A stretch of DNA of 64,000 nucleotides, taken from the NCBI GenBank assembly GCA_934272785.1, contig CAKQSE010000006.1, positions 1 to 64,000 of the forward strand, in the 5' to 3' direction. This stretch comes from an uncultured Alphaproteobacteria bacterium (GTDB lineage: Bacteria > Pseudomonadota > Alphaproteobacteria > Rs-D84). A program made the translations under genes and the position numbers. Shown in pieces: positions 34,503 through 42,842 of this stretch (position 1 is its first letter; each line of letters starts with the position of its first letter). Below the pieces are notes generated by a model, which was not told where the DNA came from, ran no database searches, and saw nothing but the letters and a program-made list of their open reading frames with translations.

Positions 34503-34515
34503 AAGGATTTTTGAT

Positions 34516-34932
34516 ATGAAAAAACTGTTTTCTGTATTTGCAATTTTGGCGTTGGCCGCGTGCAGCAATTTGATAAAAAATGAAAACGGCAGTGAATTTT
34601 TAACCCAATTAGATGGCGAACCGATGGGTTGCACATATTTATACAAGATAGAGAGCGAGGCATCGGTCTATGACGCTGATGATGCGCGCAGATATCTGGA
34701 AAATCGTATCGCCGACCAGGCGCGCGGTGGTAACGCATACTGGATTACCAGTCAGCGGACCCGTCCGAACGAGTGGGTTATATTTGGCCCAGAACGTGCG
34801 TTCATTTTGACGGCAAATGTATATGACTGTGCACATCCGCGCACAACGCGCACGGCAAACCAGATGACAACAACAACGGTTACGGTGCCGGCAACCGTCA
34901 GTTGTGAAAACATGTATGGAAATTGCCAGTAA
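34516..34932 (+). CDS. Small lipoprotein (DUF4156-like)
   Basis: 138 aa. Signal MKKLFSVFAILALAACSNL with lipobox LAAC, Cys at 16. The mature part contains ARGGNAYWITSQ and ILTANVYDC, reminiscent of the DUF4156 lipoproteins (a conserved G-x-N-x-x-x-x near the middle), but the match is loose. It starts 13 bases after lpxC after an AAAAGGA site, so it is co-transcribed with the lipid A genes and is followed by a terminator. Confidence 0.7.
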   Translation: MKKLFSVFAILALAACSNLIKNENGSEFLTQLDGEPMGCTYLYKIESEASVYDADDARRYLENRIADQARGGNAYWITSQRTRPNEWVIFGPERAFILTANVYDCAHPRTTRTANQMTTTTVTVPATVSCENMYGNCQ

Positions 34933-34965
34933 TAGTTACTGAAATCAGATAAAAAAACGTATCTG

Positions 34966-34998
34966 CGTCCGTCAAATTTTTGGCGGGCGTTTTTAATT
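34966..34998 (+). terminator. Terminator of the lipid A operon
   Basis: CGTCCGTC/GGCGGGCG stem (with G-U pairs) and TTTTTAA, 34 bases after the lipoprotein stop. Confidence 0.75.
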
Positions 34999-35004
34999 CT
35001 GTGT

Positions 35005-35034
35005 TTGCGTTGTGCGCGCGTTTTGTGTTATAAT
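35005..35034 (+). promoter_or_regulatory. Promoter of the type IVb pilus operon
   Basis: TTGCGT (35005-35010), an 18-bp spacer and TATAAT (35029-35034). Its position shows that the pilO2 start must lie downstream of about 35040. Confidence 0.65.
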
Positions 35035-35062
35035 TGCCGTGATAGCAAACCAGAGAGAGAAA

Positions 35063-36322
35063 TTGCCGAACCAAGTAATAAATATCAACCGCAAGAAATA
35101 TGCCGTCGGTCTGTTTTGGCAACCCGTCAAGACCGGAACGGCACCGCGTGCGTATGCGCGCATGTTGGCGCGTGGTGTGAACAGAAAATTAAACCTGTTC
35201 ACGGAATATCGCGCGATTATCGGGTTGGGGTCGCGTCGCGTGGGACATCACAGTGGTATGTCCGCGGCCGCCGCCGAAATTATGGATGCACTGACCGAAT
35301 ATAATTCGTTTCTGGGCGTGTTCCAGACGGGAAATGATTTTTATTTAGTTGCGGTGCGTAATGGCATAATACTGCAAGATAAATTATTCGATTCCCAGGA
35401 TGCGGCACGCGCGGAATATTTTCGTTTGTCGGAAATTCCCGATTGGGGCGCACTGTTTGCGCCGGCCGCGTGGGGAATGCCACGTGCGATTGAACGGACG
35501 TTGTCTGATTTGATATCGGGTGGGGCGCGTGCGACGTTGCGTCCAATCAGTCGTTTCAGACGGATATCGTTATCTGTATTTATTTTGGCGGCGTTTGTGA
35601 TTTTGCTGTTGTCGTTTTTTCGTGAACCAATTCGTCAAATGATGACACCGCCCCAGGTGGCCAAGATAAATCCGGAATTGGCGGCCGAATATAAACGTCA
35701 AATCGCAGAAAAGAACAAAGAGTTGGACGCCGCATTTGATATAGAGAAGAAAACGGCACCTGCGCCGATTGTGATGCCGTATGATAATCTGCCGGATGTG
35801 GAAAAGCGGGCCCAGGTTTGTTACCAGGCGATTGGGTTTGTAATGCAACCGATTCCCGGTTGGAACCAGGTAACGGCCGAATGTGGCGAAACACATGCGT
35901 CGGCGCGATTCAAGCGCAGTTTTGGGACCCTGGGTGATTTTTATACTGTTGCGACGGAATTGATGCCGGCGTCATATGTCAGCGAAGAATCCGCAGACGT
36001 TGTAACGGTGCGCGCGACATTACCGGCGGTGCCAACGGTTGCATCTGTGGACGAACGGGATATTGACACCGTCTTGCGTGCGGTCCAGACCGCGTTCCAG
36101 GGAATTTCAACAGATGTTGAAACAAACGTTGCGACAGATACGCTGAGCAATGGCGTTGATGTGGCAACGGTGAACTTGATAGAAGTTGCGGCAGATTCAA
36201 AAATGACGCCGATGCAGTTTATGAAAATCTTTGATGATTTTGGTGGGGTATATATGACACGTTGCACATGGGACGCGTCGCGCCGCATCTGGAACTATGA
36301 GGTGATAATCTATGTCAAATAA
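35063..36322 (+). CDS. pilO2: Type IVb pilus assembly protein PilO2
   Basis: 419 aa. The N terminus has NRKKYAVGLFWQPV, the typical opening of PilO proteins of the R64-type thin pilus. One membrane helix lies near residues 172-190 and separates a cytoplasmic actin-like-fold domain from a periplasmic domain. I place the start at the TTG at 35063 with AGAGAGA eight bases upstream, because the longer frame from 35012 would begin inside the promoter spacer. PilO and PilP link the inner-membrane platform to the outer-membrane secretin. It overlaps pilP by 11 bases. Confidence 0.75.
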   Translation: MPNQVININRKKYAVGLFWQPVKTGTAPRAYARMLARGVNRKLNLFTEYRAIIGLGSRRVGHHSGMSAAAAEIMDALTEYNSFLGVFQTGNDFYLVAVRNGIILQDKLFDSQDAARAEYFRLSEIPDWGALFAPAAWGMPRAIERTLSDLISGGARATLRPISRFRRISLSVFILAAFVILLLSFFREPIRQMMTPPQVAKINPELAAEYKRQIAEKNKELDAAFDIEKKTAPAPIVMPYDNLPDVEKRAQVCYQAIGFVMQPIPGWNQVTAECGETHASARFKRSFGTLGDFYTVATELMPASYVSEESADVVTVRATLPAVPTVASVDERDIDTVLRAVQTAFQGISTDVETNVATDTLSNGVDVATVNLIEVAADSKMTPMQFMKIFDDFGGVYMTRCTWDASRRIWNYEVIIYVK

Positions 36323-37025
36323 AATGAAATATGTTTTGTTGTTTGCAGTTGCGACGGTTGTGTTTCCAATCGCCCGTGCCCAGGCCGAGGTCTTGGACCA
36401 AGACATCGAAATTACGGATACGATTTCGGTTGAAAAATCTGGGGACACAGACACTGATATGGAACAGGTGTCCGCGAACGCCGTGTCTGATTACCAGGTA
36501 GATGGTTCGTTGTTTCAGCAGATTACCGACCTGGAACAGGAAAAGGTTTTAATGCAATTGGAAAAAGAGCGCGCGCAATTGGATTTGGAATTGGACCGGT
36601 TGGCGGCCGAAAAAATCAAATTGCATATGGAAATTGACACTCTGTCGGGGCGCGCCGAACAACAGCAACAGGAATTGGATGCGGCCAAGGCAAAGTTAGA
36701 GGCAGAAACCGCAAAACTGGAACGTGAAAAACAGGCCCTGGAATCAGAGGCCGCCAGCCCCCGCACCAGCAAGAGCGTATCTGCATCAGACGATGACAAT
36801 GAGGATATCAAGATTGACGAGAAATATAAACTGGTCAACGTATTTGGTGTTGGCAATCAATTACAGGCAACGGTTGCGGATTTAAAGACCGGACAAAATA
36901 AAAAGGTTTCGGTTGGCCGTAAATTAGACGACTTTACCGTGAAATCTATATCACTGGATGATGGAATTGTGTTCGTTACGCCGTCTGGTGCAACCCAGGC
37001 ATTAAACGTAACAAACGCACGATAA
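36312..37025 (+). CDS. pilP: Type IVb pilus protein PilP
   Basis: 237 aa with a signal peptide (residues 1-25), a long coiled coil (about residues 70-145, alternating E, K, L and Q), an acidic linker and a C-terminal domain starting at KYKLVNVFGVGNQLQATVAD. That domain has the beta-rich pattern of PilP and GspC homology regions (GRKLDDFTVKSISLDDGIVFV). PilP is a periplasmic connector of the pilus machine. It overlaps pilO2 by 11 bases. Confidence 0.75.
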   Translation: MSNKMKYVLLFAVATVVFPIARAQAEVLDQDIEITDTISVEKSGDTDTDMEQVSANAVSDYQVDGSLFQQITDLEQEKVLMQLEKERAQLDLELDRLAAEKIKLHMEIDTLSGRAEQQQQELDAAKAKLEAETAKLEREKQALESEAASPRTSKSVSASDDDNEDIKIDEKYKLVNVFGVGNQLQATVADLKTGQNKKVSVGRKLDDFTVKSISLDDGIVFVTPSGATQALNVTNAR

Positions 37026-37043
37026 AAACGGATTTGGCGCACA

Positions 37044-38681
37044 ATGAACGATACAGATAATAACATCTTGAATAATATTCCAACGACGGCGCGGCCATCG
37101 GTTCCGGCGGGTTTGGAAAATGCCGAGACCAAGGATATTGTTGATTATCTGTTTTCAAATGGTAACCGTTTGTTGACGGCAACCGGTGGATCCATGGAAT
37201 TGCCCAAGGATACACAGGGGTTGGTTGCATATTTTTCAGGTGGTGAAATTATTATATCGCGCACACATCGTTATGATGGGCGCGTAATGGCGTTTTTGGA
37301 CTTGTTGCGCGCACGCGCGCGTCCAATGCGCACACCGTTTTATTCTGATTTGGGTTTAGTATCGGCGATATATAAATCGTATGAGGCACGCCTGGGCGGG
37401 CCATCACGTGTCAGCCACGATTTTGATAACCAAATGCAGAAAGATTTTGTGGATATCGTTGCACGTGCTGCCGCGCAAAAGGTGTCGGATATTCATATCG
37501 AGGTTGGCGACCAAACCACAATCTATTTCCGTATTGACGGCAGTATGCAGCCTGTGTTGGAATACAATTCGGGGTGGGGTGAATCATTTGTTCGTGCGGC
37601 GTTTGCGTCGTCGGATATGTCCAATGCGAACTATGCCCAAAACGAATATCAGTCGGCCCAGAAAGATGGTCGCACACCCCTGCGCGGGACCAAGGATTTA
37701 TACCTGCCGATGGGGATTTTGAGTATTCGTATGCAATTTAACCCAATCGCATTTGGTTCGCGATATGTGGTTATGCGATTGCTGTATGATAACCCGTCCG
37801 AAGGAATCAAAACAGAACAGGAATTTGGCGAATATGAACAACGCCTGTTGATGCGTCTGCGTGCGTTTCCAACCGGATTGGTGATTGTGGCCGGTCCAAC
37901 CAGTTCTGGTAAATCAACGACATTGGTGCGTAATATGTCGCTGATGTTAAAGGAACGTAATTACGAAATCAATATGATTACGGTGGAAAACCCGGTTGAA
38001 CAAAAGATTTTTGGTGCGCATCAAATGCCGGTGGTCAACACCACGAACGAAGAACAACGCGAAGACAGATATACCGAGGCCCTGGCCGCCGCATTGCGCA
38101 GTGACCCGGACACGCTGATGGTGGGTGAAATTCGCACGTTGGCGGCGGCGCAATTGACGGTGCGTGGTGCGCTGTCGGGTCATAATGTTTGGACAACACT
38201 GCATGCGAATTCGGCCATGGCGGCATTGACGCGTTTGCTGGACTTGGGAATAGAGGCGTTTAAGTTAAAAGAAGAAACCCTGATGCGTGGGTTGATATCA
38301 ATGCGCCTGTTTAAAAAGGTTTGTCCGTATTGCCGTGAACGCCTGATTGATCATCCGGAACATCCGGCATATGCCCGCGTGATGGCGGCGTTTGGGGAAT
38401 TGGGCCTGCGCCAGGTTTATATTCGTGGGGCCGGCTGTAAAGAGTGCAAGGGCACAGGGACCCTGGGGCGTATCAAGGCCGGTGAAATCATTATCACAAA
38501 CAGTGAATTCTTGCGTCTGGCGTTGGCGGGAAATACCGATGGGGCGTTGCGCTATTGGTTGGAAGATATGGACGGTCGCACATTGAAAGAGGCGGCAATG
38601 TCCCTGATGTTACAGGGGATTATCGGCGTTGACGAATTGGAACGCTGGGTTGGATTACTGGACAGACCGGGGGTATATTAA
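37044..38681 (+). CDS. pilQ: Type IV pilus assembly ATPase (PilQ of R64 type / GspE-like)
   Basis: 545 aa GspE/PilB-family secretion ATPase. Walker A GPTSSGKSTTLV near residues 285-296, Asp box VENPVEQKIFG, Walker B-like SDPDTLMVGEIR, and His box GHNVWTTLHANSA. A tetracysteine zinc site is formed by CPYC and CKEC. The N-terminal ATPase domain is degenerate, as in the R64 PilQ group. It powers polymerisation of pilin. Four bases separate it from the platform gene. Confidence 0.88.
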   Translation: MNDTDNNILNNIPTTARPSVPAGLENAETKDIVDYLFSNGNRLLTATGGSMELPKDTQGLVAYFSGGEIIISRTHRYDGRVMAFLDLLRARARPMRTPFYSDLGLVSAIYKSYEARLGGPSRVSHDFDNQMQKDFVDIVARAAAQKVSDIHIEVGDQTTIYFRIDGSMQPVLEYNSGWGESFVRAAFASSDMSNANYAQNEYQSAQKDGRTPLRGTKDLYLPMGILSIRMQFNPIAFGSRYVVMRLLYDNPSEGIKTEQEFGEYEQRLLMRLRAFPTGLVIVAGPTSSGKSTTLVRNMSLMLKERNYEINMITVENPVEQKIFGAHQMPVVNTTNEEQREDRYTEALAAALRSDPDTLMVGEIRTLAAAQLTVRGALSGHNVWTTLHANSAMAALTRLLDLGIEAFKLKEETLMRGLISMRLFKKVCPYCRERLIDHPEHPAYARVMAAFGELGLRQVYIRGAGCKECKGTGTLGRIKAGEIIITNSEFLRLALAGNTDGALRYWLEDMDGRTLKEAAMSLMLQGIIGVDELERWVGLLDRPGVY

Positions 38682-38684
38682 AGT

Positions 38685-39758
38685 ATGACAACCAAGCTGG
38701 ATAAATTATATGCCAAGATTGTTTTCAGATTAAATACTGAAAAGCGTATGGCCACCGCGCGCAAGTTGGCGTCGCTGTTGCGTAATGATTTTACGTTGAT
38801 GGATGCGCTGGGGCGGTTGGAAATGGTTGAGTCCAAAAATGGCCGGAAACCAAACGAACCATTTGCAATTGTTATGCGCGAATTTCAACAGAATCTGGAA
38901 CGCGGTATGAGTTTTTCAGACGCAACTCGTGGTTGGGTCCCAATGGAAGAAACGCTGTTGGTGACGTCTGGGAATTTGACCAGTTTGGTTGTTGCGCTGG
39001 AAAATGTTTCGCGCGTGGTCGAGGGAACACAACGTATAAAGCGCGCGATGTTATCTGCGATTGCGTATCCGTTGTTTCTGTTAGTGTTGACGTTTTTAAT
39101 TATAATTATGGTTGGACTGTATCTGGTGCCACCATTGGCCGATGTTGCAGGGCCGACGATGGTGTGGCAATCGGCGGCCGCATCGCTGATATGGTTATCT
39201 GAATTTGCCGGACGGTATTGGTATGCGTTTGCAATTGGTTTTGCCGGTGTGTGCGGGATTATATGGCTCAGTCTGGCGAATTGGACCGGGAATTTGCGTC
39301 GGTTTTTTGATAAATTGCCGCCATGGAACGTGTATAAGATTCAGGTGTCTGTTGGTTGGATGATGAGTTTGTCGTCCATGGTTGCCGCGGGTATCACAAT
39401 CCCAGACGCAATGCGTATGTTGGCCGATGGGTCGAACAGATATCTGCGCACGATATTAAATGACACACTGCATTACATTGCAAATGGTGACAACCTGGGG
39501 GCGGCGTTGGCGAATACCGGGCGTGATTTCCCGAATTCTGAAATGATTGGCGATTTGGCGATTTATGCCGATATGAACGGGTTTGATGAAAACCTGGCGC
39601 GGGTGGCAAATGATTATTTAGATGAATCCGTGCGCAAGATGGAATCGATATCAAATGTGCTGAACAGCGTGGGTATTTTGCTGGTGTCGGCGGTAATTGC
39701 GTGGGTCGTCCTGGGGACGTTCCAGATGCAGGACCAAATCACCGCTGCGTTGTCGTAA
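38685..39758 (+). CDS. pilR: Type IV pilus inner-membrane platform protein (PilR/GspF-like)
   Basis: 357 aa with the GspF layout: a cytoplasmic helical domain, two close membrane segments near residues 125-175, a second helical domain and a final membrane segment near 335-350. Motifs such as ERGMSFSDATRG and AGITIPDAMRMLADGSN with the final ISNVLNSVGILLVSAVIAWVV are typical. It anchors the ATPase and the pilin at the inner membrane. A prepilin gene would be expected next; instead the transcript meets a palindromic repeat and a restriction system. Confidence 0.85.
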   Translation: MTTKLDKLYAKIVFRLNTEKRMATARKLASLLRNDFTLMDALGRLEMVESKNGRKPNEPFAIVMREFQQNLERGMSFSDATRGWVPMEETLLVTSGNLTSLVVALENVSRVVEGTQRIKRAMLSAIAYPLFLLVLTFLIIIMVGLYLVPPLADVAGPTMVWQSAAASLIWLSEFAGRYWYAFAIGFAGVCGIIWLSLANWTGNLRRFFDKLPPWNVYKIQVSVGWMMSLSSMVAAGITIPDAMRMLADGSNRYLRTILNDTLHYIANGDNLGAALANTGRDFPNSEMIGDLAIYADMNGFDENLARVANDYLDESVRKMESISNVLNSVGILLVSAVIAWVVLGTFQMQDQITAALS

Positions 39759-39773
39759 TAGAGAGCAATGCCG

Positions 39774-39814
39774 ACACCCCGCCCTGCGGGCACCCCTCTG
39801 GCCAGAGGGGAACT
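39774..39814. repeat. Palindromic repeat related to the DUF559-associated element
   Basis: CCCTGCGGG, then CCCCTCTGGCCAGAGGGG and AACTT. The same order (CCCTGCGGGxAC, CCTC..GAGG, GAACTT) occurs at 58273-58312 in the 5' end of the DUF559 gene, 18.5 kb away. Here it stands alone between pilR and the methyltransferase genes. Confidence 0.7.
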
Positions 39815-39828
39815 TTATTCTGCTATGG

Positions 39829-39867
39829 AAATAAAACAGGTGCGCCAACCGGCGCGCTTGTTTTATG
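39829..39867 (+). terminator. Probable terminator after pilR
   Basis: ATAAAACA and GCGCC pair with GGCGC and TTGTTTTAT around an AACC loop. The stem ends in TTTTAT, a weak T-run, so this may be a terminator or part of the palindromic repeat. Confidence 0.5.
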
Positions 39868-39921
39868 TGCTGGATTTGTTAAAAATACTTGTTTATAATC
39901 ACTTTCGTGAGGAAAGAATTT

Positions 39922-40854
39922 ATGAACGCTGTATCAGCCAGATTGCCGGATTATGTTAATTGCAGACCTGTATTAAAATGGGCAGGTGGCAAGGGACAAT
40001 TGCTGGATCAAATAGAACAAAAATTACCGTTAAAACTGAAAATGGGGGGTATAGAGCGTTATATTGAACCATTTGTAGGTGGTGGGGCGGTATTTTTTGA
40101 TATTTATAATAATTACCATATCCAAGAAGCGTTTTTGTTTGATATAAATCCAGAATTGGTGATTTTGTATAATGTTATTAAATATGATGTTGAAAACCTG
40201 ATTATTGAACTGACAAAGATTGATACTGAATATCAACATACTGTGGATAAAAAAGAATATTATTACGCCAGACGTGATGAGTATAATAATTTAGATAAAA
40301 ATGTAGATGCAAATGTGTATGTGGCAGGTTTTGTGCGTCGGGCGTCCTTGACAATATTTTTGAACCGGACTTGCTTTAATGGATTGTTTCGTGTGAACAG
40401 TAAAAACAAGTTTAATGTTCCTATGGGTAAATACATTAATCCACGTATACTGGACGAAGAAAACTTGCGCAATGTATCAGAAGCGTTGCAGATTGCAACG
40501 ATCGTTCAGGCGGATTTTAGCAAGGTAACGGGTTGTGTTACCGCGGATACATTTATTTATTATGACCCCCCATATCGTCCAATTTGCGAGACGTCATCGT
40601 TTAATTCGTATGCTGTTGGTGATTTTGATGATGATGAACAAAAACGTCTGAAATGTGTTTTTGATGCATGTCATCAAAATGGCGCATTGCAGATGTTGAG
40701 CAATTCTGATCCAACGAATTATACAGATGACCTATTCTTTGATGATTTATACAAAGATTATAAAATAAATCGTATATTGGCCAAACGTTTAATTAATTCC
40801 AAGGCTGATGGTCGCGATACAATTCGTGAATTATTGATAACGAACTATGAATAA
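39922..40854 (+). CDS. DpnM-type N6-adenine DNA methyltransferase
   Basis: 310 aa alpha-class (D12) methyltransferase. Motif I is WAGGKGQLLDQI near residue 20 with EPFVGGGAVFFD, and the catalytic motif IV is YYDPPYRP near 212. The target domain lies between. It is similar to M.DpnIIA/Dam, which methylate GATC. I choose the ATG at 39922 with GAGGAAAG upstream. The next gene overlaps by eight bases. Specificity for GATC is inferred from the family and from the following DpnA-like gene. Confidence 0.88.
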   Translation: MNAVSARLPDYVNCRPVLKWAGGKGQLLDQIEQKLPLKLKMGGIERYIEPFVGGGAVFFDIYNNYHIQEAFLFDINPELVILYNVIKYDVENLIIELTKIDTEYQHTVDKKEYYYARRDEYNNLDKNVDANVYVAGFVRRASLTIFLNRTCFNGLFRVNSKNKFNVPMGKYINPRILDEENLRNVSEALQIATIVQADFSKVTGCVTADTFIYYDPPYRPICETSSFNSYAVGDFDDDEQKRLKCVFDACHQNGALQMLSNSDPTNYTDDLFFDDLYKDYKINRILAKRLINSKADGRDTIRELLITNYE

Positions 40855-41632
40855 AAAATCATATCGTCTTTATTGCGCAGATTGTCTGGAACAATTGGCC
40901 CAGATTCCAGAAAATACATTTGATATGATTTTTGCTGACCCACCGTATATGTTATCCAATGGTGGTATTACGTGTCAAAATGGATGTGTAGTTTCTGTAA
41001 ACAAGGGCGATTGGGATAAATCGCACGGATTGATGGATGATTTCGAATTTCATAAAAAGTGGCTATGTGCCTGCCATCGTGTGTTGAAACCCAATGGTAC
41101 ATTGTGGGTCAGTGGCACTTATCACAGTATTTATTCATGCGGGTTTGCAATGCAGGTGCTGGGGTTTCATATATTAAATGACATTACGTGGTTCAAACCG
41201 AATGCCAGTCCGAATATGTCGTGTCGCTATTTTACGGCCAGTCACGAAACTCTGATTTGGGCGCGTAAAAGCAAGAAATCTAAGCACATATTCAACTATA
41301 ACGCGATGAAGAATGGTGATTTTCCAAAAGATTTTATAAAAAAGCCAAATTGCCAAATGCGCAGTGTTTGGGCAATAGGGACACCAACAAAATCAGAAAA
41401 GAAGTTCGGAAAGCATCCGACCCAGAAACCGGTTGAGTTGCTAGAACGTATTATTTTGGCATCAACAAATCCAGGTGATTTAATTTTGGACCCGTTCATG
41501 GGCAGTGGCACAACAGGTGTTGCATCGGTTGCATTGGGACGTCGCTTTGTTGGAATTGATAAAGAGGCGCAATTTGTTGAATTAGCCGAAAAAAGGTTAT
41601 ATGATATATCTGAGAAAAAGGATAAAAAATGA
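40847..41632 (+). CDS. DpnA-type DNA methyltransferase (second enzyme of DpnII-like system)
   Basis: 261 aa beta-class methyltransferase: catalytic DMIFADPPYMLSNGG at the N-terminal side and AdoMet-binding DPFMGSGTTGVASVALGRRF at the C-terminal side. The sequence VSVNKGDWDKSHG and SCRYFTASHETLIWARK match M.DpnIIB closely. In the DpnII system this enzyme methylates single-stranded GATC and protects incoming DNA during transformation. Here it overlaps dpnM-like and the nuclease gene by a few bases, so all three form one operon. Confidence 0.9.
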   Translation: MNKKSYRLYCADCLEQLAQIPENTFDMIFADPPYMLSNGGITCQNGCVVSVNKGDWDKSHGLMDDFEFHKKWLCACHRVLKPNGTLWVSGTYHSIYSCGFAMQVLGFHILNDITWFKPNASPNMSCRYFTASHETLIWARKSKKSKHIFNYNAMKNGDFPKDFIKKPNCQMRSVWAIGTPTKSEKKFGKHPTQKPVELLERIILASTNPGDLILDPFMGSGTTGVASVALGRRFVGIDKEAQFVELAEKRLYDISEKKDKK

Positions 41633-42165
41633 AGGCAAATGGAATTGGTGGTGCGAATACAAAAACTGGTTTAATTTTTGAAGGAAAAACAGATTTACGC
41701 ACGTTTTTGTGTTCACAGCCCGGATATGATTGCGTAGATGACAAGCGTGGTTGGGTTTCTGTTTTATACAATGGGGAAGAAGTTGCATCCATTTTTAAGA
41801 AAACCGCATTGTATAAATTTTTAGAATATCGTGGCATTGATTGGAAATCTATATTATCTAAAAAGTTGCTACCAGATGATTCTATTTATGTTGTTGTAAA
41901 CAACACATTTTTTGTGGTTGAGTGCAAATTTCAACGCGTTGCTGGTTCGGTTGATGAAAAATTACAAACCTGCGATTTTAAGAAAAAACAGTATAAAAAA
42001 CTGTTGGCTCAGCTAAATATGGAAGTTGAGTATATTTATTTGTTAAGCGACTGGTTCAAGCAACCGTGCTATCAAGATGTATTAGATTATATAGTTTCCG
42101 TTGGTTGTTCTTATTATTTTGAGTATATACCGTTAAAAAAGTTTGGTTTGCCGATACCGCAATAA
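41629..42165 (+). CDS. Type II restriction endonuclease, PD-(D/E)xK type
   Basis: 178 aa. D84 and the pair E98/K100 (VECKFQ) give a PD-D/E-x-K active site in the pattern D-x13-E-x-K. GGANTKTGLIFEGKTDL near the N terminus and AGSVDEKLQTCDFKKKQY after the active site are family-conserved-looking segments. It follows the two methyltransferases with a four-base overlap, as the DpnII endonuclease does, but it is far shorter than R.DpnII (about 290 aa), so it may be a different nuclease family with the same target. No catalytic residue is missing. Confidence 0.75.
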   Translation: MKANGIGGANTKTGLIFEGKTDLRTFLCSQPGYDCVDDKRGWVSVLYNGEEVASIFKKTALYKFLEYRGIDWKSILSKKLLPDDSIYVVVNNTFFVVECKFQRVAGSVDEKLQTCDFKKKQYKKLLAQLNMEVEYIYLLSDWFKQPCYQDVLDYIVSVGCSYYFEYIPLKKFGLPIPQ

Positions 42166-42167
42166 AA

Positions 42168-42193
42168 ATGCCCCGATGGGGCATTTTTTATAC
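42168..42193. terminator. Bidirectional terminator between restriction system and RusA-like gene
   Basis: AAAATGCCCC/GGGGCATTTT with a GAT loop and T-runs on the right, A-runs on the left. It overlaps the final codons of the RusA-like gene. Confidence 0.85.
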
Positions 42194-42757
42194 CATAAAC
42201 GGCAGGTTTTCCAGGTTTCCTTCGGCGACGCGGACATTGACGTCCAACAATATAAATACTGCGTCGGGGGTTTTCGGAATATTTTCGTTAAACAGGTCGG
42301 TGCCCAGCAAGTGGCTGGTATTTACAGACAGTTTGGTTATCAGATGATCGTCGTCCAACAGTGTGTAAATCGGCCCAATGTCGCGCGGCGTGTTTTCGCC
42401 AACCTCGTGCTCGTTCTGGGGACAACGCAGGCCGTCCAGCAACGTTTTAACGCGGTTATCAATATCGCGACGTGGCACGCCCACAATTTCAGGGTGCATC
42501 ATTTGAATATCAATTTCGGCCAATAATTTCAGGTTTGGTGTGATGATTGGATTCCAATCAATACCACCCACATGACGTGTGGTAATGGGGCTCTTGGTGG
42601 CGTTTGGGACCATGTATTGGGTCATGTTATTCCACGGCTGGTGTTCCAACAGTTTTTTCAGCTGTGGGTGAAATTGCATGCGAATATCGGCAATATGGTG
42701 GGAACGTTTTTTTGGATTTATTAAAATATCACCAAAATACAATAACTTAAATTTCAT
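42188..42757 (-). CDS. RusA-like resolvase-fold protein
   Basis: 189 aa. RRDIDNRVKTLLDGL (D98, D100, N101, K104) followed by LLDDDHLITKL (D135-D137) matches the RusA active-site arrangement D-x-D-N-x-x-K ... D-D. RusA cuts Holliday junctions and is mostly phage-borne; chromosomal relatives of this length are known but poorly studied. The rest of the protein is not typical RusA, which has about 120 residues. It lies between the restriction system and gyrB and is transcribed alone, divergent from gyrB. Confidence 0.6.
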   Translation of the reverse strand: MKFKLLYFGDILINPKKRSHHIADIRMQFHPQLKKLLEHQPWNNMTQYMVPNATKSPITTRHVGGIDWNPIITPNLKLLAEIDIQMMHPEIVGVPRRDIDNRVKTLLDGLRCPQNEHEVGENTPRDIGPIYTLLDDDHLITKLSVNTSHLLGTDLFNENIPKTPDAVFILLDVNVRVAEGNLENLPFMV

Positions 42758-42842
42758 GTTATTTCCTTATGCTTTGTCCTTTTTTCTTGCTAATTATACC
42801 AGAAATTGCTATTTTTTACATAGAAAAAAGAAAGGAATTTAT

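Noticed and set aside
35012..35062. Upstream start of pilO2
   Set aside because: A TATAAT box at 35029-35034 falls inside this part, and the family N terminus begins after the TTG at 35063.
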